Position numbers and translations under genes: made by a program. Below the pieces are notes generated by a model, which was not told the origin of the DNA, did not search any database, and worked only from the letters and a program-made list of their open reading frames with translations. A stretch of DNA of 64,000 nucleotides from an uncultured Eisenbergiella sp. (GTDB lineage Bacteria > Bacillota > Clostridia > Lachnospirales > Lachnospiraceae): contig CAJUEL010000011.1 of the NCBI GenBank assembly GCA_910585455.1, forward strand, positions 1-64,000. Direction: 5' to 3'. Below, in pieces: positions 17,543 to 26,856 of this stretch (positions are counted from its first letter, which is position 1; each line of letters opens with the position of its first letter).

Positions 17543-18534
17543 TGGGAAAAGGCTTTTGCGCCTTGTTCAAAAAGGACTGCCGGATGCTGGCATCGGGGAA
17601 ATTTTTTCTCATGGCAATCGGTTTTCTCGTCCTATATACAGCCTATGTGAATTTGGGCTATATCCGATTTATGCAGATGGAACCCTACCATGTGTATCTG
17701 TATGACCCGGAAGGAACACAAACGGCAAAATCGACCCTGGTGCGGAATGTTTCCTCTATGGAGGAGATGAACACAGCCCTGTTGTCCGATGCCAATGGCG
17801 TAGGGCTGGACGCCAGCGGCAGGGATGTACAGGTGGTTCTCTATGCGGGAGCGAAACACATTGACCGCCACCGGGCAGATTACGCCTTGTCCTTGCTCTG
17901 TGCCGCCGACGACTATTCCCCAAAGATACTTGGCATAAATTCGCCGGAACAAAAGGCGAGAAAGGAGATCACCTGCGAACTGCTGTTTTTTGAGCTGGCC
18001 GCTGTGGGATTTTTAGGTATCGCTGCCGTACTGTTCAAAGAAAAGGGCATGGGGGTAATTCGCGTTCACGCCATTCTTCCGCTGCGAAAAAGTGAGTTTC
18101 TCCTGTCCAAATTGGCGGTGTTTCTGCTTTCCGATGTGGTTTTTGCGGTACTGCTTACCCTGCTGAATGTAGGGCTTGCTGATGGGGCGGCGGTATTGCC
18201 CACCGTTTTGCTCCAGACAATGATTCTATCGTTGATTATGGCACTGGTCGGTCTGCTTTGCGCTTTGCTGCTGAAAGACTTCCGGCAATTTACGCTGGCT
18301 TATCTGGTGATTGCCATTTTTGCCGCAACCCCGGTTTTTCTGTCCGCCAATACATCGGTCAAATTTGACTGGATTGACTGGCATCCGTTCTATCATGTCT
18401 ATATGGGACTGAAGAACGCTTACTTTGGAGCGGCGATTTCACCGGTTTACTATATTGGCTCTATTGGGGTGATTATGGTGCTGTTTCTGGCGGTACAGCT
18501 TGCATTCCACCGGGAAATTGGAAAGGAGGGGTGA
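17539..18534 (+). CDS. ABC-2 type permease, subunit 1
   Basis: A 331-residue membrane protein: one N-terminal helix (about 17-38), an external domain to residue 150, then five hydrophobic helices. This is the ABC-2 exporter layout and resembles fluoroquinolone/peptide export permeases. The start overlaps the ATPase stop (ATGATG, GGGAGGGGG upstream). With the second permease it should form a heterodimeric pore. Confidence 0.82.
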   Translation: MMGKGFCALFKKDCRMLASGKFFLMAIGFLVLYTAYVNLGYIRFMQMEPYHVYLYDPEGTQTAKSTLVRNVSSMEEMNTALLSDANGVGLDASGRDVQVVLYAGAKHIDRHRADYALSLLCAADDYSPKILGINSPEQKARKEITCELLFFELAAVGFLGIAAVLFKEKGMGVIRVHAILPLRKSEFLLSKLAVFLLSDVVFAVLLTLLNVGLADGAAVLPTVLLQTMILSLIMALVGLLCALLLKDFRQFTLAYLVIAIFAATPVFLSANTSVKFDWIDWHPFYHVYMGLKNAYFGAAISPVYYIGSIGVIMVLFLAVQLAFHREIGKEG

Positions 18535-18537
18535 TGT

Positions 18538-19548
18538 GTGAAGGGCTTAAAGTATCAGATGAAAAGCGTCCTGCGGGATAAATTCTGCCTGATGACATTT
18601 CTGTTGCCTGTTCTGGTTGCTGTGGCGTTGCATTTTATGGGTTCCATTGATATGTCCAGTCTGGGTGAACTGCATTTCGGCGTTCTGGAGAACGATTTGC
18701 CCCTGCAGGCTGTCACATGGCTGGAGCGGTACGGCCCGGTGACCGCCTATGCGACCCTGGATGATCTGACCGCCGCTGTCAACGAACCGTCCACCAATGT
18801 CATTGGCGTGAGAATGGATGGCGAAAGCCTCAAAACCGCGATAGCCGGGGACGAGCTGGATATTTTTCAGCAGGCGGCGGCTACGCTTCCGACTCTTTAT
18901 GAACAGCGAAATGCAGCGGAACAGGTGGAAGTCCTGACGTTGGAACGCCCGGACATCCTGGAAAGCCTGCAGGGAATTTTTATTCCTGCTGTGCTGATTG
19001 TGGCGATGTTCATGGGCTGTACGTTTAATGCCATGAATATCATTTCTGAAAAGGAGGATGGAGTGGCTTTTGTCAATGAAATCCTGCCCATGACGCCCAG
19101 CCAGTACATTTTACAGAAAGTTGTGGTGGGATTTCTCTTTGGAAGCTTATCCTCCATCATAACGGCAGCTATCTGTTTCCACCTGTCCTGGAAAAATTTC
19201 GGAATCATGTTGGCTCTGATTGCTCTGTCGTCCTTTGTGGCGGCGATGATTGGACTGTTTACCGGCAAGCTTTCCGATGGCTTGATGACCGGTGTGGTTT
19301 ATATCAAAATTGTCATGCTGCTGTTCCTTGCCGTACCTCTTGTATGCGCCCTGGTTGGCGTCAGTGGGCCGATAGCCGTAGTTTGTAATATAGTTCCGTC
19401 CCAACCTGCTTTTGAGGGGATCATGGCGCTGTCTGCCGGAAATGCAGGGGCGGCGGTAAAAGATGTCGGCATTCTGGCTGTTCACTGTATCACATGGTTT
19501 GCGCTGTATGTTCTGATTAGCGCCCGACGTAAAGTGCAGGTGGCATAA
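18538..19548 (+). CDS. ABC-2 type permease, subunit 2
   Basis: A 336-residue permease with the same layout: helix near residue 15-35, external domain to about 145, then helices from IFIPAVLIVAMFMGCTFNAM onward. GTG at 18538 has AAGGAGGGG upstream; the overlapping ATG at 18534 is in another frame. It is the last gene of the two-component/ABC operon; a GC-rich hairpin follows. Confidence 0.82.
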   Translation: MKGLKYQMKSVLRDKFCLMTFLLPVLVAVALHFMGSIDMSSLGELHFGVLENDLPLQAVTWLERYGPVTAYATLDDLTAAVNEPSTNVIGVRMDGESLKTAIAGDELDIFQQAAATLPTLYEQRNAAEQVEVLTLERPDILESLQGIFIPAVLIVAMFMGCTFNAMNIISEKEDGVAFVNEILPMTPSQYILQKVVVGFLFGSLSSIITAAICFHLSWKNFGIMLALIALSSFVAAMIGLFTGKLSDGLMTGVVYIKIVMLLFLAVPLVCALVGVSGPIAVVCNIVPSQPAFEGIMALSAGNAGAAVKDVGILAVHCITWFALYVLISARRKVQVA

Positions 19549-19563
19549 TATGTTAAAAGATGT

Positions 19564-19592
19564 CAGCCCGGCAGCAAAATGTCGCCGGGCTG
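19564..19592 (+). terminator. Weak hairpin terminator after ABC operon
   Basis: CAGCCCGGC pairs with GCCGGGCTG around an AGCAAAATGTC loop. The downstream sequence GCCTGTTATC is poor in T. Bases 19593-19777 are AT-rich and hold nothing further that I can name apart from the next gene's ribosome site. Confidence 0.45.
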
Positions 19593-19777
19593 GCCTGTTA
19601 TCACAGGTTTTATTCGCTTTTCAGGGCGGGGTATCGTATTATGTCGATAATTTCGTGATGTGGATATGATTTTGATAATTTCAAGGTTAAAAATTGTTTT
19701 GCAATATTGGCTAAAAGTTACAAAATGGGGGATGACGTTAGCAAATTGAGTGTGATATAATATTATGATCGAGGAGG

Positions 19778-20146
19778 ATGATGGGGACGATTTGGAAGAT
19801 GATGAAGCGTAAGCGGTTCAAATACATCGCTGGATTGACGGTGTTCTTTCTGATGATTTGCCTGTTTAGGGGCTGCTGTGACGTTTTGTTCGTCGCAAGC
19901 CGGGAGGTCCATATTTCTCCCCAGGGGACAAATACTATCATTATTGAGTATGACCATGTATGCCGCCCGTATGTCTATCAAAAGACATGGTTTGGGAAGC
20001 GGGAGATTTGGACTTATCCCAGGGGCGGCTTTATGGAAACTGTGTCTTTCGGTGTGGAATGGTTGTCGGAGAATAAATTCCGAATGACCTACAATCACTG
20101 GAATGATGAGTTTGACGAAGAATATATCATTACAATACCAGAGTAA
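19778..20146 (+). CDS. Small membrane-anchored hypothetical protein
   Basis: A 122-residue protein: basic N-terminus, one hydrophobic helix (KYIAGLTVFFLMICLF, about 15-30), then an extracytoplasmic domain rich in aromatic residues with HISPQGTNTIIIEYD and FRMTYNHWNDEFDEEY. It may be an anchored single-domain protein. Tandem ATGs at 19778 and 19781 follow AGGAGG unusually closely, so the start may be later (19799). No family recognised. AT-rich relative to flanks. Confidence 0.6.
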   Translation: MMGTIWKMMKRKRFKYIAGLTVFFLMICLFRGCCDVLFVASREVHISPQGTNTIIIEYDHVCRPYVYQKTWFGKREIWTYPRGGFMETVSFGVEWLSENKFRMTYNHWNDEFDEEYIITIPE

Positions 20147-20209
20147 AAATGGGGAGCCTGGAGAGCCGGGACCTGATTTCTTAGTTCGATGAGGGAAAGG
20201 AATTACACT

Positions 20210-21898
20210 ATGCTGAAAACAAAGTTTGGGGACATCCCTTACATCCGACCAGATTATGAGCAGTATGCACGGAACATAGAGCTGTGCGCCCGGGAAATCA
20301 GAAACGCAGATACGATGGAAACCGTACGCCGCGAGCTGGAAAAATTCTGGGACTACAGGACCCAGGTGGAGACCATGGAGACACTGGCGTTTATCCGGTG
20401 CTACCAGGACTGCACCGATGCCTTCTACCAGGAAGAAATGCAAAACACGCAGTCTCAGGCCGCGCAGATCAGCCTGTCATTGATCTATGACGCTCTGCTG
20501 GAAAGCCCCCTGCGGCAGGAGATCGACGGCGCATACGGCGGACAGTTTCTGTTGAAGATCGAGAAGGAGCGTTCCCTGGTTCAGGGCGGACTGGAACTGC
20601 TTGGCAGAGAGCAGGAGCTTATCGCTCAATTTCAAAATAAGATATCTGCAGTGAAATTCCAGTACGGGGGGCGGGAGGTCTCATCTGCGGAGCTGTCAAA
20701 ATATAAGGAGAGCCGGGATGCCTCCATCCGAAAAAAAGCCAGGGAAGCGTCACGCAAAGTATTTGCCGGGCGAAGTGATGAATTTTTGCAGCTCATGGGC
20801 GAGCTGGTGAGGGTGCGCGGGCAGATCGCACAGGCCAACGGCTGCGCCAATTATCTGGAATACGCCAACAGGGAAAAGGGCCGGTATTCCTATGGGGAGA
20901 CCGAGCTTGCCCGGTTGTGCCGGATGGTGCGTCAGGAGCTGGTCCCGCTGAAACAGCGGCTTTATGAACGGTTGAGGGAGCGGCTGGGTGTGCCGGTCTA
21001 TACCGCTGACGATACCGGGATCTACTTTGAGGAGGGCAACCCGGAGCCGGAGGGGGATGCCCGGTTCCTGCTGGGACAGGCCGCGAAAATGTACCGGCAG
21101 ATGGATAGAGAATTTGCCGCCCTGTTTGAGACCATGCGCGACGGCGGCTATATTGACTGTCAGAAGTCGGCCAACAAGATCACCGGCATGGGTTTTTGTA
21201 CGGAAATCCCCTCGGAAAAGCTGCCATTTATTTTCGGCAACTGCATCGGGAGGTACACGGATGTGGATATCCTCGTCCATGAATTTGGACATGGCATCCA
21301 GATGATGCGAAGTATGGAGCGATTTTCTGTGCCGGAATACTGGGAGATGCCTAATGACCTCTCGGAGATTCCCTCCAAAGCGATGGAGCAGCTGAGCTAT
21401 GAATATGCTCCGCTGTTCTTCGGGGAACGTGCGCCGCAGTTCGTGAAGACCCACCTGATCACGATTCTGGAGGAAATCTGCGGTTACTGCATGATTCACG
21501 AATTTGAAACTTTTTTATACACGGAGAAATTCGATGCACAGAAGGCTATCGCCGAGTACAATCGACTGTCGGAAATCTATGACGCCGGGATTGATACCAG
21601 CGGATGCAGGACGTATCTGGATAAAGGGGTGTCTCTGGTGCAGAACAAGGGGATTTATATGTTCCCCCGGTATTTGATCAGCTACGCCATGTCGGATATT
21701 TCAGCAATCAATATCCGGCTCCAATACGAGGCGGATAAGGAGAAGGGACTGGCGATATACAAAAAGCTGTGCGGGTTGGGTGGATCGCTGGAATATGACG
21801 GCGCGATGAAGGCCCTGGGGCTTCCACTGCCCTATGCAGAGCAGGCTGTCATGGACGTCAAAGACTATCTGGCGGAGAAGCTGGACCTGAAAAAGTAG
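20210..21898 (+). CDS. M3-family oligoendopeptidase (PepF-like)
   Basis: A 562-residue zinc metallopeptidase. The HExxH motif is HEFGH (His357-His361) in DILVHEFGHGIQMM, and the second-helix Glu is probably in the LEEICGYCMIHEFETF segment. Length fits the 560-600 residue PepF/M3 group that trims short peptides in the cytoplasm; no signal peptide is present. ATG at 20210 follows AAAGGAA; an in-frame ATG at 20189 is less likely. It is separate from its neighbours and likely has a general peptide-turnover role. Confidence 0.93.
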   Translation: MLKTKFGDIPYIRPDYEQYARNIELCAREIRNADTMETVRRELEKFWDYRTQVETMETLAFIRCYQDCTDAFYQEEMQNTQSQAAQISLSLIYDALLESPLRQEIDGAYGGQFLLKIEKERSLVQGGLELLGREQELIAQFQNKISAVKFQYGGREVSSAELSKYKESRDASIRKKAREASRKVFAGRSDEFLQLMGELVRVRGQIAQANGCANYLEYANREKGRYSYGETELARLCRMVRQELVPLKQRLYERLRERLGVPVYTADDTGIYFEEGNPEPEGDARFLLGQAAKMYRQMDREFAALFETMRDGGYIDCQKSANKITGMGFCTEIPSEKLPFIFGNCIGRYTDVDILVHEFGHGIQMMRSMERFSVPEYWEMPNDLSEIPSKAMEQLSYEYAPLFFGERAPQFVKTHLITILEEICGYCMIHEFETFLYTEKFDAQKAIAEYNRLSEIYDAGIDTSGCRTYLDKGVSLVQNKGIYMFPRYLISYAMSDISAINIRLQYEADKEKGLAIYKKLCGLGGSLEYDGAMKALGLPLPYAEQAVMDVKDYLAEKLDLKK

Positions 21899-22017
21899 AT
21901 AAAAAGTTGAATTTTTGTCGATAAATTGATCCGAAGGGGGCAGTTATCTGGAAGTTTTGCATGGATTTCTGGAAAAGGCACAGGCAGCAGAAGAAAATGT
22001 GATGGAGGGAGCATGAT

Positions 22018-23160
22018 ATGAGATACAGAACACTCGGTAAAACAGGGCTGCAGGTCAGCGAGATCGGTCTTGGCGGTGAATGGCTGGAACGCCATAATGC
22101 CGCAGAGGTGAAGGAAATCATTGATCGATGCGCGCAGGCAGGGATCAATATTTTGGACTGCTGGATGTCGGAACCCAATGTGCGTTCCAATATCGGCGCG
22201 GCGCTGGAAGGGCAGCGGGAGCGCTGGATCATTCAGGGACATATCGGCTCCACATGGCAGAATGGTCAATACGTGCGTACGCGGGAGATCGGAAAGGTGC
22301 GGGAGGCGTTTGAGGATTTGTTAAAGCGCATGCGCACAGACTACATAGACCTTGGCATGATTCACTTTGTGGATGAAGCCGCAGAATTTTCTCAAATACA
22401 GGATAGCGATTTTATTTCCTATGTGAAAGAGTTGAAGCAGAAGGGAACCATCCGCCATATCGGAATGAGCACCCACAATCCGGATGTGGCAAGGCTTGCG
22501 GCGCAGAGCGACCTTGTGGAAATGATTCTTTTTTCCGTCAATCCCGCTTTTGACATGCTGCCGGCAAGTGAGGACTTAAACGAGTACTTCAAGGACGAAT
22601 ATGCGGAGAATGTCGGCGGAATCACGCCGGAGAGGGCGGAATTGTATCGGCTCTGTGAGCAAAACGGCGTGGGAATTACCGTAATGAAGGGCTATGCGGG
22701 CGGAAGGCTCTTTTCGGCGGAGACATCGCCCTTCGGCGTGGCGCTGACGCCGGTTCAGTGTCTGCACTATGCCCTGACCAGGCCTGCGGTCGCCAGCGTC
22801 ATGGTCGGCTATGATTCAACGGAACATGTGGACGCTGCCGTCGCCTATGAAACGGCGTCGGAAGAGGAGAAGGACTATGCCAGCGTTCTCGCCGGCGCGC
22901 CGCGCCATGCCTATGCGGGGCAGTGCACCTACTGCGGGCATTGCGCGCCCTGTCCGTCGGGCATCGACATTGCCATGGTCAATAAGCTGTATGATCTGGC
23001 AAACATGCAGGATACCGTGCCGCCGACGGTGCGCGCCCATTATGAAGGGCTTTCGGCGCATGCCGCAGACTGCATCAAATGCAGAGGCTGCGAATCCCGC
23101 TGTCCCTTCGGCGTGCATGTCACAGAGCGGATGGACGCTGTAGCGAAGCTGTTCCGATAG
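22018..23160 (+). CDS. Aldo/keto-reductase-like protein with C-terminal 4Fe-4S domain
   Basis: A 380-residue protein. Residues 1-270 follow the AKR barrel (RTLGKTGLQVSEIGLGGEW, GMIHFVDEA, IGMSTHNPD). A C-terminal ferredoxin-like region has CTYCGHCAPCPSGIDI and CIKCRGCESRCPFGV, two 4Fe-4S cysteine sets. The catalytic tetrad looks altered: Asp is kept in NILDCW, but the usual Tyr position reads as Met/Ser and the Lys position falls at QGHIG. It may be a redox protein that is not a simple NADPH carbonyl reductase. GAGGGAGC precedes the ATG. Stands alone. Confidence 0.88.
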   Translation: MRYRTLGKTGLQVSEIGLGGEWLERHNAAEVKEIIDRCAQAGINILDCWMSEPNVRSNIGAALEGQRERWIIQGHIGSTWQNGQYVRTREIGKVREAFEDLLKRMRTDYIDLGMIHFVDEAAEFSQIQDSDFISYVKELKQKGTIRHIGMSTHNPDVARLAAQSDLVEMILFSVNPAFDMLPASEDLNEYFKDEYAENVGGITPERAELYRLCEQNGVGITVMKGYAGGRLFSAETSPFGVALTPVQCLHYALTRPAVASVMVGYDSTEHVDAAVAYETASEEEKDYASVLAGAPRHAYAGQCTYCGHCAPCPSGIDIAMVNKLYDLANMQDTVPPTVRAHYEGLSAHAADCIKCRGCESRCPFGVHVTERMDAVAKLFR

Positions 23161-23359
23161 AGCAGTGCAACGGGGAAGGCGAAGATGTCACCCCATGATA
23201 ATCGAATTTTATCTGAAAATCCATTTTTTTCCAGAGGACAGGCTTTTTGAGCGCAGGTCTGTTTTGGCTGGAAGGAAATGGATTTTTGATTTAATTGGAA
23301 AAAAAGCGCACATTTTATTTGAGAGAACCGTTATAAAAAGGGAAGGGAGGTTCTGGCGC

Positions 23360-23857
23360 ATGTCCATGGAATGGTCGGTTGATCTGGAAGAGGAATATGA
23401 CAAAATATACCGTTACTGCTATCGGAAGCTGCGCAGCCGGGAAGCGGCGGAGGATGTGACGCAGGAAACCTTTCTTCGATATTTCCGTACAGCTCCGGAT
23501 TGCAGGGGCAGGACGCTGCCCTGGCTGTATACGGTAGCGCGTAATCTTTGCATGGATGAGCTGCGCAGACCGGGGACAGAAGCGCTGCCGGAGGAAAGCG
23601 GGATGGCAGGACCGGCGGACGGAATGGGAGAAGCGGACAGGGTATTGGAGCGGCTTACCATGGAGCGTGCTCTTGGCGCACTGTCAGAGCAGGAGAGGGA
23701 GATGATTTTTCTGCGGTATGTCAACGAGACACCGCTTGCCGTGTTGGGCAGCCTGTACGGCATTTCCAGGTTTGCGGTGCACCGCAGACTGCAGAAGGCG
23801 CTTTGGCGGATGCGCAGGGAGATGGACGGGGAAGGGGTAAATTTTCCGGGGAGCTAA
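23360..23857 (+). CDS. ECF-type RNA polymerase sigma factor
   Basis: A 165-residue sigma factor with region 2 (YDKIYRYCYRKLRSREAAED, VTQETFLRYF) and region 4 (LSEQEREMIFLRYVNETPLA, SRFAVHRRLQKAL). ATG at 23360 has GGGAGG 9 nt upstream; the longer frame to 23165 is not credible. No anti-sigma factor is adjacent, but a membrane protein and ABC genes follow after 244 nt holding a palindrome and the second leader element. It may direct transcription of that cluster. Bases 23161-23359 appear to be its promoter region. Confidence 0.88.
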   Translation: MSMEWSVDLEEEYDKIYRYCYRKLRSREAAEDVTQETFLRYFRTAPDCRGRTLPWLYTVARNLCMDELRRPGTEALPEESGMAGPADGMGEADRVLERLTMERALGALSEQEREMIFLRYVNETPLAVLGSLYGISRFAVHRRLQKALWRMRREMDGEGVNFPGS

Positions 23858-23871
23858 GAAGGGTCAGCCTA

Positions 23872-23899
23872 TAACAGCTCAGACAAGCTAAACTGTTAC
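23872..23899. repeat. Dispersed palindrome, copy 3 (imperfect)
   Basis: TAACAGCTCAGACAAGCTAAACTGTTAC lies 15 nt behind the sigma factor stop. One arm carries a C for T change, so the pairing is imperfect compared with copy 2. Confidence 0.65.
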
Positions 23900-23971
23900 G
23901 ATCATCTGGCTCTTTTGGGATGCCAAAGGAATTGGAGAGCTTGCAAAACGGAAGCAAGGGAGTTAGCGTGA

Positions 23972-24096
23972 AGAGATTTTCTAAGGCGTCTGAAAGACGC
24001 CGCCTAAGAAAATCTAAAACTTCACGCAGAAGAATGCCTTGAAAAACAGGCATTCTTCATCCTGATTTGAGTCGCCGCCTGGCGGCGACATGGAGG
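23972..24096 (+). repeat. Three-hairpin leader element, copy beta
   Basis: Same order as copy alpha: AGATTTTCT...AGAAAATCT hairpin with internal GGCGTC/GACGCC stem (23974-24015), GAAGAATGCC/GGCATTCTTC (24029-24058), GTCGCCGC/GCGGCGAC (24071-24089), then ATGGAGG as ribosome site of the next gene (ATG 24102). By eye about 85% of positions match copy alpha (6706-6835), with differences mostly in loops and linkers. Confidence 0.85.
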
Positions 24097-24101
24097 TTTG
24101 T

Positions 24102-24815
24102 ATGAAGAGAAGAGAAAAGGAAGCGCTGCGGGAAATATTTGCTGCGCCTGCGCCTTGCGGAAAGCGCGATTTTTTTCGGAAAATGAATCTGCCTGCCATT
24201 TCACAGAGGGAGTTTGTGTTAAGACAGGTGGGATATGTGGGGAAAAGCGTGTGGGAGGTTTCCGCAGCGGTATTGATTCTGGCGCTGTTGGAGGCGCGCA
24301 GGCAGTCGCAGGATATGCTGTGGATTCTTTCGGCGCTGACGCCTTTTGTGGCGCTGACGATTGCGACGGAAAGCGGCAGATCGGAAGCCTGTGGAATGGC
24401 GGAGCTGGAGATGACGGCGCGCTTTTCCTTAAAAAGCCTGGTGCTTGCCCGGATGGAAATCGTGGGGATGATGAACCTGCTTCTTTTGTGTTCGTTTTTC
24501 ATTTTTACCGGACAACGCAGCGCAGCAATGCCTGGCAGGGACGGCGTATATCTGCTGACACCCTATTTATTAACCGCTGACTGCGGGCTGTGGATCGTCC
24601 GCAGGGTGAGAGGCAGGGAAGGAAACTATATCTGTTTCGGGGCGGCGGTGCTGGTGAGCGCCATAGAGCTTTTGCTTCGGCAGAATATTCCGTTTTTGTT
24701 TGGAGCAGAAGCTTTTTGGGGATGGTTTGTAGCGCTTGTCGTGTTCATGGCAGGCTTTGGGCTGCAGATGAAGCTTTTTGTCGGTCATTATACGGTTAGC
24801 GCATATGAAATATAG
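24102..24815 (+). CDS. Six-helix membrane protein of ECF-sigma/ABC cluster
   Basis: A 237-residue protein: about 60 hydrophilic, basic residues, then six hydrophobic helices (VSAAVLILALLEA, LWILSALTPFVALTIA, MNLLLLCSFFIFTG, LLTPYLLTADCGLWIV, FGAAVLVSAIELLL, WFVALVVFMAGFGLQM). No known enzyme motif. Genes of this type often lie between an ECF sigma factor and an ABC-2 exporter, where they may sense or form part of the exporter. The in-frame ATG at 24090 lies within the leader repeat; 24102 has the better ribosome site. 18 nt from the ATPase gene. Confidence 0.7.
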   Translation: MKRREKEALREIFAAPAPCGKRDFFRKMNLPAISQREFVLRQVGYVGKSVWEVSAAVLILALLEARRQSQDMLWILSALTPFVALTIATESGRSEACGMAELEMTARFSLKSLVLARMEIVGMMNLLLLCSFFIFTGQRSAAMPGRDGVYLLTPYLLTADCGLWIVRRVRGREGNYICFGAAVLVSAIELLLRQNIPFLFGAEAFWGWFVALVVFMAGFGLQMKLFVGHYTVSAYEI

Positions 24816-24833
24816 GAAAGCAGAGGTGTGAAA

Positions 24834-25598
24834 ATGGAGCTTGTGATCAAAAATCTGACCAGACAATATCCGGACAGGGGATCCTGGAAGGCAGGAAAAC
24901 AGGAGAAAAAGAAAAAAGCCGCCGTGGATGATATTTCCCTGCGTTTGCAGGAAGGGGTATACGGGCTTCTGGGAGAAAACGGAGCGGGAAAAACCACGCT
25001 GATGCGGATGATTTGCGGCATTTTACAGCCGACGGAGGGAAGCGTGACCTTTGACGGCATGGATGTTGCGACAGAGGAATACCGGGCACAGCTGGGATAT
25101 CTTCCGCAGGATTTCGGGTATTATCCGAATTTTACGGGCTACAGTTTTTTGTTATACATGGCGGCGTTAAAAGGATTAAGCCGGGCACAGGCAAGGCGGC
25201 GCACAAAGGAGCTTTTACGGCTGGTTTCTTTAGAGGATGTGGCGAAGAAAAAAATCAAAGCCTATTCCGGCGGCATGAAGCAGCGGCTCGGCATTGCGCA
25301 GGCGCTTTTAAACGATCCGAAGCTTCTGATTCTGGATGAGCCGACAGCGGGCCTTGATCCGAAGGAGCGGGTGCGTTTCCGGGAGCTGATCGCAGGGCTG
25401 GGGAAGGATGCTGTAGTGCTTCTTTCCACCCATATTGTGGGGGATATCGAGCATATCGCGGATAAGGTGCTGATGATGAAAAAGGGTCGCCTGATTTACG
25501 AGGGAAAATGGGATGCCCAAAAAGGGGATCTGGAAGCCTTTTATCTGCGCCAGTTTGAAAATGCGCGGGAGGAATCAGAGGAAGCATGGAAACAATGA
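24834..25598 (+). CDS. ABC transporter ATP-binding protein
   Basis: A 254-residue ATPase: Walker A GENGAGKTT, signature YSGGMKQRLGIAQALL, Walker B LLILDEPTAGLDP, switch His in LSTHIV. An unusual Lys-rich insertion (WKAGKQEKKKKAA) sits between the first strand and the core. ATG at 24834 uses AGAGG; the in-frame GTG at 24828 is possible. With the permease at 25628 and membrane protein at 24102 it forms an export cluster under the ECF sigma factor. Confidence 0.92.
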   Translation: MELVIKNLTRQYPDRGSWKAGKQEKKKKAAVDDISLRLQEGVYGLLGENGAGKTTLMRMICGILQPTEGSVTFDGMDVATEEYRAQLGYLPQDFGYYPNFTGYSFLLYMAALKGLSRAQARRRTKELLRLVSLEDVAKKKIKAYSGGMKQRLGIAQALLNDPKLLILDEPTAGLDPKERVRFRELIAGLGKDAVVLLSTHIVGDIEHIADKVLMMKKGRLIYEGKWDAQKGDLEAFYLRQFENAREESEEAWKQ

Positions 25599-25627
25599 CG
25601 CGTTGGCGATAAATGGAGATAGCAATC

Positions 25628-26836
25628 ATGAACAATTTTGGAACGATGTATGTATTTGAGCTGAAAAAAATTTTGGGGAGAAAAATGGTATGGATCACCC
25701 TGCTGATCATGCTTGTCCTATGCGGGGTCACTGTAGGAGGAGCGGTCCTGGGAAACTATGTGGTGGACGGAGAGGTGGTGGATTCCCATTATCATATGAT
25801 GCAGACGGATCGCGCTTATGAGCGTGCGCTTGCCGGGCGGAAGGTGGATCAGACGCTGCTTGCAGAAATGTCAGAGGCATACGGCAGACTTCCGGAGGGG
25901 GAAGAACGGTATACGCTGACGGAGGAGTATCAGCGCTATGCCCGCCCTTACAGTGCGGTGCTGCATCTCGTGCGGCAGACGATGGGGATAAAGATGGAAG
26001 AGGCGATCGTCTGGCAGGCGGATGAGGATGCCTTCTATGCCGGGCGGCTTGCCCATGAAGAAGAGATGTGGAAGGCTGAGTATCTGACGGAGGAGGAAAA
26101 GGCATTTTGGAGAAAAAAAGAGGAGGCGCTTGCAAAGCCGATGATTTTTTCATATGATGACGGCTATTCCGTGCTGGCATCCGCCGCCTATCCGATCGGT
26201 TTGATGGCGCTTTTGCTGATTTCCATCAGTCTTTCCGGCGTGTTTCCCGGTGAGCATGACCGGAGGACGGATCAGCTGCTTTTGTGCAGCAGGCTGGGGA
26301 AAAAACAGCTCTATAGGGCGAAAATGCTGGCCGGCATCAGCTTTGCGGCATTTGTGTCCCTGCTTTTTTCGGCGGTGTCCATCGGCATTTCCTTTGCTGT
26401 TTATGGAGCGGACGGCTACAGCGCGCCCGCGCAGCTTATGTACCAGACGTATCCGTGGGATTTTACAGTGGGGGAGGCGGTGCTCATTTTGTACGGGCTT
26501 TTGCTGGCTGCCGCCCTGCTGACCAGCGTTTTTGTGATGATGCTTTCCGGAATTTTGCACCATGCCCTGGGAACTTTGGCGGTGATGTCGGGAATGATTT
26601 TGCTGACGTTATTTGTCAACATTCCCAGGCAGTATGTTCTGGCATCCCGGCTTTACGGGTATCTTCCCTGCAACCTGCTTCGGGAAGAGAACGCTTTTGA
26701 TGCAGGACTTGTCAGGCTTTTCGGCACTTTTTTGACGGTCTGGCAGGCGACGCCGCTGTGCTATCTTTTGCTGGGGATTGTTTTTTGGGCGGCGGGGAGC
26801 TGGCTGTATAAACGCTATCAGGTGAGCGGACGGTAA
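25628..26836 (+). CDS. ABC-2 type permease
   Basis: A 402-residue permease: first helix WITLLIMLVLCGVTVGGAVL (about 20-40), a large hydrophilic extracytoplasmic domain to about residue 170, then five to six helices to the C-terminus. ATG at 25628 follows GGAG; an upstream in-frame ATG at 25613 lacks a good site. It completes the sigma-ABC cluster, and a bidirectional terminator follows. Confidence 0.85.
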   Translation: MNNFGTMYVFELKKILGRKMVWITLLIMLVLCGVTVGGAVLGNYVVDGEVVDSHYHMMQTDRAYERALAGRKVDQTLLAEMSEAYGRLPEGEERYTLTEEYQRYARPYSAVLHLVRQTMGIKMEEAIVWQADEDAFYAGRLAHEEEMWKAEYLTEEEKAFWRKKEEALAKPMIFSYDDGYSVLASAAYPIGLMALLLISISLSGVFPGEHDRRTDQLLLCSRLGKKQLYRAKMLAGISFAAFVSLLFSAVSIGISFAVYGADGYSAPAQLMYQTYPWDFTVGEAVLILYGLLLAAALLTSVFVMMLSGILHHALGTLAVMSGMILLTLFVNIPRQYVLASRLYGYLPCNLLREENAFDAGLVRLFGTFLTVWQATPLCYLLLGIVFWAAGSWLYKRYQVSGR

Positions 26837-26856
26837 AAGCCGGATAGCGCATATAA

